A stretch of DNA of 5,986 nt from Gemmatimonadota bacterium. GTDB taxonomy: Bacteria; Gemmatimonadota; Gemmatimonadetes; Gemmatimonadales; Gemmatimonadaceae. The translations under genes were made by a program, and so were the position numbers. The notes below the pieces were generated by a model. The model saw only the letters and a list, made by a program, of their open reading frames with translations, did not search any database and was not told where the DNA came from. Below, piece by piece: positions 3,893-5,986 of the stretch. The stretch covers positions 1-5,986 of the forward strand of contig JAHFCS010000148.1 in assembly GCA_023249395.1 (NCBI GenBank). The letters run 5' to 3'. Each line of letters starts with the position of its first letter. Positions within the stretch are counted from its first letter, which is position 1.

Positions 3893-5782
3893 ATGGCTGA
3901 CCCGCGATCTCCCCCGGCCGGACCGCGCAAAATGGTTTCATCCAAGGGCGAGCGAGGAACCCCGGCAACTCCGCCGATGCGGCCGGAAACGCCGTACGAC
4001 AACCTCCCCGAGGAATCGTTCGACCGCGTCGCGCGCCTCGTCGCGGGGTCGCTCCGCGCGCCCATCGCAATTGTCTCGCTGCTCGACGAGGATCGTCATG
4101 TCGTGAAGAGCAGCGTCGGACTCACCGGCAGGTCGCGGGTGTGGCGCAAAGTTCCTCTCGCTCTGCGCTTCGCGCGCCAGGCAGTGACTTCGGGCAAAGT
4201 GGTGGTTGTCAGCGATGTCAGCGACGACGTCGCGTCTTCGGGCGGCGACGCTGCCGGCGCGTCGGCGAAGTCTCCCGACGGCGTTGCCTATGCCGTTGCC
4301 CCACTCGTCACCCCCGACGGCATGGTCATCGGGACGATCTGTGCGGTCGACCCCACTCCGCACGCGTGGACGCACAGCGAGATCGGATGCCTAAGGGACC
4401 TGGCCGAGTCGCTCGTCACCGAGATGGACCTTCGCAGCGATCTCACCGTAAAGCGCGAGACGCAGGAGCATCTCCTCTACAGCACTCTGCACGACGCATT
4501 GACGGGACTTCCCAATCGCTCGCTTTTCACCGAGCGGCTGAGGCACGCCATGCGCCGCACCGCTCGGCATCCGGACGACATGTTTGCGGTGCTGTTCCTC
4601 GACCTCGACCGATTCAAGGACGTCAACGACAATCTCGGTCACTTTGCCGGGGACGAGCTGCTGCGCGCTGTCGCCCGGCGCCTCGAGGCGTGCCTTCGTC
4701 CGGAGGACACTGTCGCGCGTCTTTCGGGTGACGAATTCGCCATTCTGCTCGAGAGCATCAGCGAAACGAGCGACGCCGGACGTGTCGCGGAGCGAATCGA
4801 GGAGGCGCTCTCGTTCCCGATAAACCTTGGCGGTGCGGAGATCACCACGTCCGCGAGCATGGGGATCGTCACCAGCTCGATGTCGCAGGAACAGCCTGAG
4901 CAGCTGCTTCGCAGCGCCGACATGGCTATGTACCGCGCAAAAGCCGCCGGCCGCGCGCGATACGAGATGTTCGATCGCGCGATGCATACCGACGCGCTCG
5001 CCAGGCTGCAGCTCGAGACTGACCTGCGCCGCGCAGTCGAGCAGGGCGAGTTCAGGCTCCACTATCAGCCGCTCGTCTCACTCCGCACTGGCCACATCAC
5101 CGGTCTCGAAGCTTTGCTCAGATGGGAACACCCGCAGCGGGGACTCGTGCAGCCGAGCGAGTTCATACCGATCGCGGAGGAGACGGGGCTCATCATCAGA
5201 ATCGGCCGGTGGGCGCTTAACGAGTCGTGCCGCCAGCTCCACGAATGGCAGCAGGCCCATCCGCGCGACGAGCCGCTCAGCATCAGTGTCAATCTATCGG
5301 TCAAGCAGTTCAGTCAGCCCGATCTGATCGACCAGCTTGCGAGCGCGATACGAACGAGCGGAATTGCGCCGAGCTGTCTGCGTCTCGAGATCACTGAAGC
5401 GGCCCTCATCGATAAGGGAGGCGCAGCGATGGCGCTTCTCGTCCAGATCAAGCAGCTGGGCGCACAGATATATCTCGACGACTTCGGCACTGGCTACTCA
5501 TCGCTCATCTACCTGCACCGGCTTCCGATCGACGCGATCAAGATCGACCGTGAGCTCGTGAGCACGATGGACACCGACGAAAAAAACCTTCGCCTCGTGC
5601 GGACGATCCTGACGTTCGCGCAGATCATCGGTGTGCGTGCGGAAGCCGAAGGCATCAGCAGCGCCGAGCAGCTTCGCGAGCTGCGGTCGTTGAAGTGCGA
5701 GCACGGCCAGGGCTTTCTATTCTCAGCGGCCATTCCTCACGACGCGGTCGACGAAGTCCTTACCGCTGATCCGGCGTGGTGA
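3893..5782 (+). CDS. GAF-GGDEF-EAL cyclic-di-GMP synthase/phosphodiesterase
   Basis: This 629-residue protein has no membrane segments or signal peptide and should be cytosolic. Residues 1-38 are Pro-rich and probably disordered. A GAF sensor domain spans about 40-180 (A56-P-I-A-I-V-S-L-L-D-E-D, P137-L-x-T-P-D-G, G147-T-I-C-A-V-D), with a Gly/Ala-rich insert near 115-130. The GGDEF domain spans about 200-360: D201-A-L-T-G-L-P-N-R, metal residue D237, signature S278-G-D-E-F282, and an R269-P-E-D272 inhibitory site exactly five residues before it. The EAL domain spans about 370-625: E406-A-L-L-R, N467, E499, D529-D530-F-G-T-G, K550, E586 and Q606, the full metal/catalytic set. Phosphodiesterase activity is likely. 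Cyclase activity is possible, since SGDEF is a tolerated variant. ATG 3893 has GAGG 9 nt upstream; ATG 3932 has no ribosome site. The signal bound by the GAF domain is unknown. Confidence 0.95.
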   Translation: MADPRSPPAGPRKMVSSKGERGTPATPPMRPETPYDNLPEESFDRVARLVAGSLRAPIAIVSLLDEDRHVVKSSVGLTGRSRVWRKVPLALRFARQAVTSGKVVVVSDVSDDVASSGGDAAGASAKSPDGVAYAVAPLVTPDGMVIGTICAVDPTPHAWTHSEIGCLRDLAESLVTEMDLRSDLTVKRETQEHLLYSTLHDALTGLPNRSLFTERLRHAMRRTARHPDDMFAVLFLDLDRFKDVNDNLGHFAGDELLRAVARRLEACLRPEDTVARLSGDEFAILLESISETSDAGRVAERIEEALSFPINLGGAEITTSASMGIVTSSMSQEQPEQLLRSADMAMYRAKAAGRARYEMFDRAMHTDALARLQLETDLRRAVEQGEFRLHYQPLVSLRTGHITGLEALLRWEHPQRGLVQPSEFIPIAEETGLIIRIGRWALNESCRQLHEWQQAHPRDEPLSISVNLSVKQFSQPDLIDQLASAIRTSGIAPSCLRLEITEAALIDKGGAAMALLVQIKQLGAQIYLDDFGTGYSSLIYLHRLPIDAIKIDRELVSTMDTDEKNLRLVRTILTFAQIIGVRAEAEGISSAEQLRELRSLKCEHGQGFLFSAAIPHDAVDEVLTADPAW

Positions 5783-5815
5783 GCTGAGCTAGCGCGCTTT
5801 CCGGCCGACTCACCG

Positions 5816-5986
5816 ATGCACGAAACTCTTTACGGCCTGATAGCATCATACGGCTACCTCATTGTCTTCCTGCTCGTGGGAATCGAGAGCTTCGGCATCC
5901 CGCTTCCCGGAGAAACGGCCCTCATTACCGCGTCCGCCTTCGCCGCGACCGGCCGTCTGGAGATCATTGCCGTGATCGGCGCGGCG
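5816..5986 (+). CDS. DedA-family inner-membrane protein (5' end, partial)
   Basis: The frame is open from ATG 5816 to the right edge, giving 57 residues. Residues 8-30 and 34-57 are hydrophobic. E24-S-F-G-I-P-L-P31-G-E33 is the conserved N-terminal signature of DedA / SNARE-associated (PF09335) proteins, with the preceding Y12-G-Y-L-I-V-F typical of the family. DedA proteins are inner-membrane transporters; characterised members move undecaprenyl phosphate or phospholipids across the membrane and affect proton-motive force and drug tolerance. The gene starts 33 bp after the GGDEF-EAL stop on the same strand, so co-transcription is plausible. No clear Shine-Dalgarno sequence precedes the ATG. 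The rest, including the conserved Arg-containing part, lies outside the window. Confidence 0.88.
   Translation, partial: MHETLYGLIASYGYLIVFLLVGIESFGIPLPGETALITASAFAATGRLEIIAVIGAA

Noticed and set aside
3153..4070. Long minus-strand open frame (305 codons) across the SDR gene and the following gap
   Set aside because: The plus-strand SDR and GAF-GGDEF-EAL proteins explain this DNA fully. The antisense translation shows no domain and a skewed composition.

Overview
The window is GC-rich and densely coded, with long spurious open frames on both strands. It has lipobox-type lipoproteins, a bacterial EXORDIUM-like secreted protein and a cytosolic GAF-GGDEF-EAL protein. This fits a Gram-negative soil or water bacterium, perhaps Gemmatimonadota or Acidobacteriota. 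That placement is inferred from gene content and style; no rRNA or marker gene is present to confirm it.

Layout. Bases 1-35 look like the last residues of an amidase-family (GatA-like) gene entering from the left. Its frame is stopped by TGA, yet continues in frame through a 9-bp tandem repeat (62-133) that would encode a polyproline tail. A RimJ/RimL-type GNAT acetyltransferase follows (185-787, +). It converges on an EXORDIUM/PHI-1-like lipoprotein (864-1907, -), and a strong hairpin terminator lies between them. A divergent intergenic region of about 200 bp carries candidate promoters and inverted repeats. It separates the EXORDIUM-like gene from a rightward cluster: a small lipoprotein of unknown function (2106-2525), a KdgF-like cupin starting at GTG (2568-2951), and an SDR-family protein (2955-3746). 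The cupin and SDR are 3 bp apart. After 146 bp with a candidate promoter comes a GAF-GGDEF-EAL cyclic-di-GMP enzyme (3893-5782). The 5' end of a DedA-family membrane protein (5816 to the edge) closes the window.

How the genes may work together. The cupin and SDR are probably co-translated and may act on the same small molecule. The cupin resembles the KdgF uronate-opening family. The SDR has lost the catalytic Tyr and Lys (S157 and R161 stand in their places), so it is not a standard dehydrogenase. The two lipoproteins are probably exported envelope proteins. The c-di-GMP protein appears able to hydrolyse c-di-GMP and perhaps to make it, with a GAF domain sensing an unknown signal. I see no defence island, CRISPR array, insertion sequence, tRNA or rRNA. 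The most unusual items are the active-site-substituted SDR paired with a cupin, the HExxE motif in the EXORDIUM-like protein, and the TGA-interrupted, proline-repeat-tailed end of the upstream gene.
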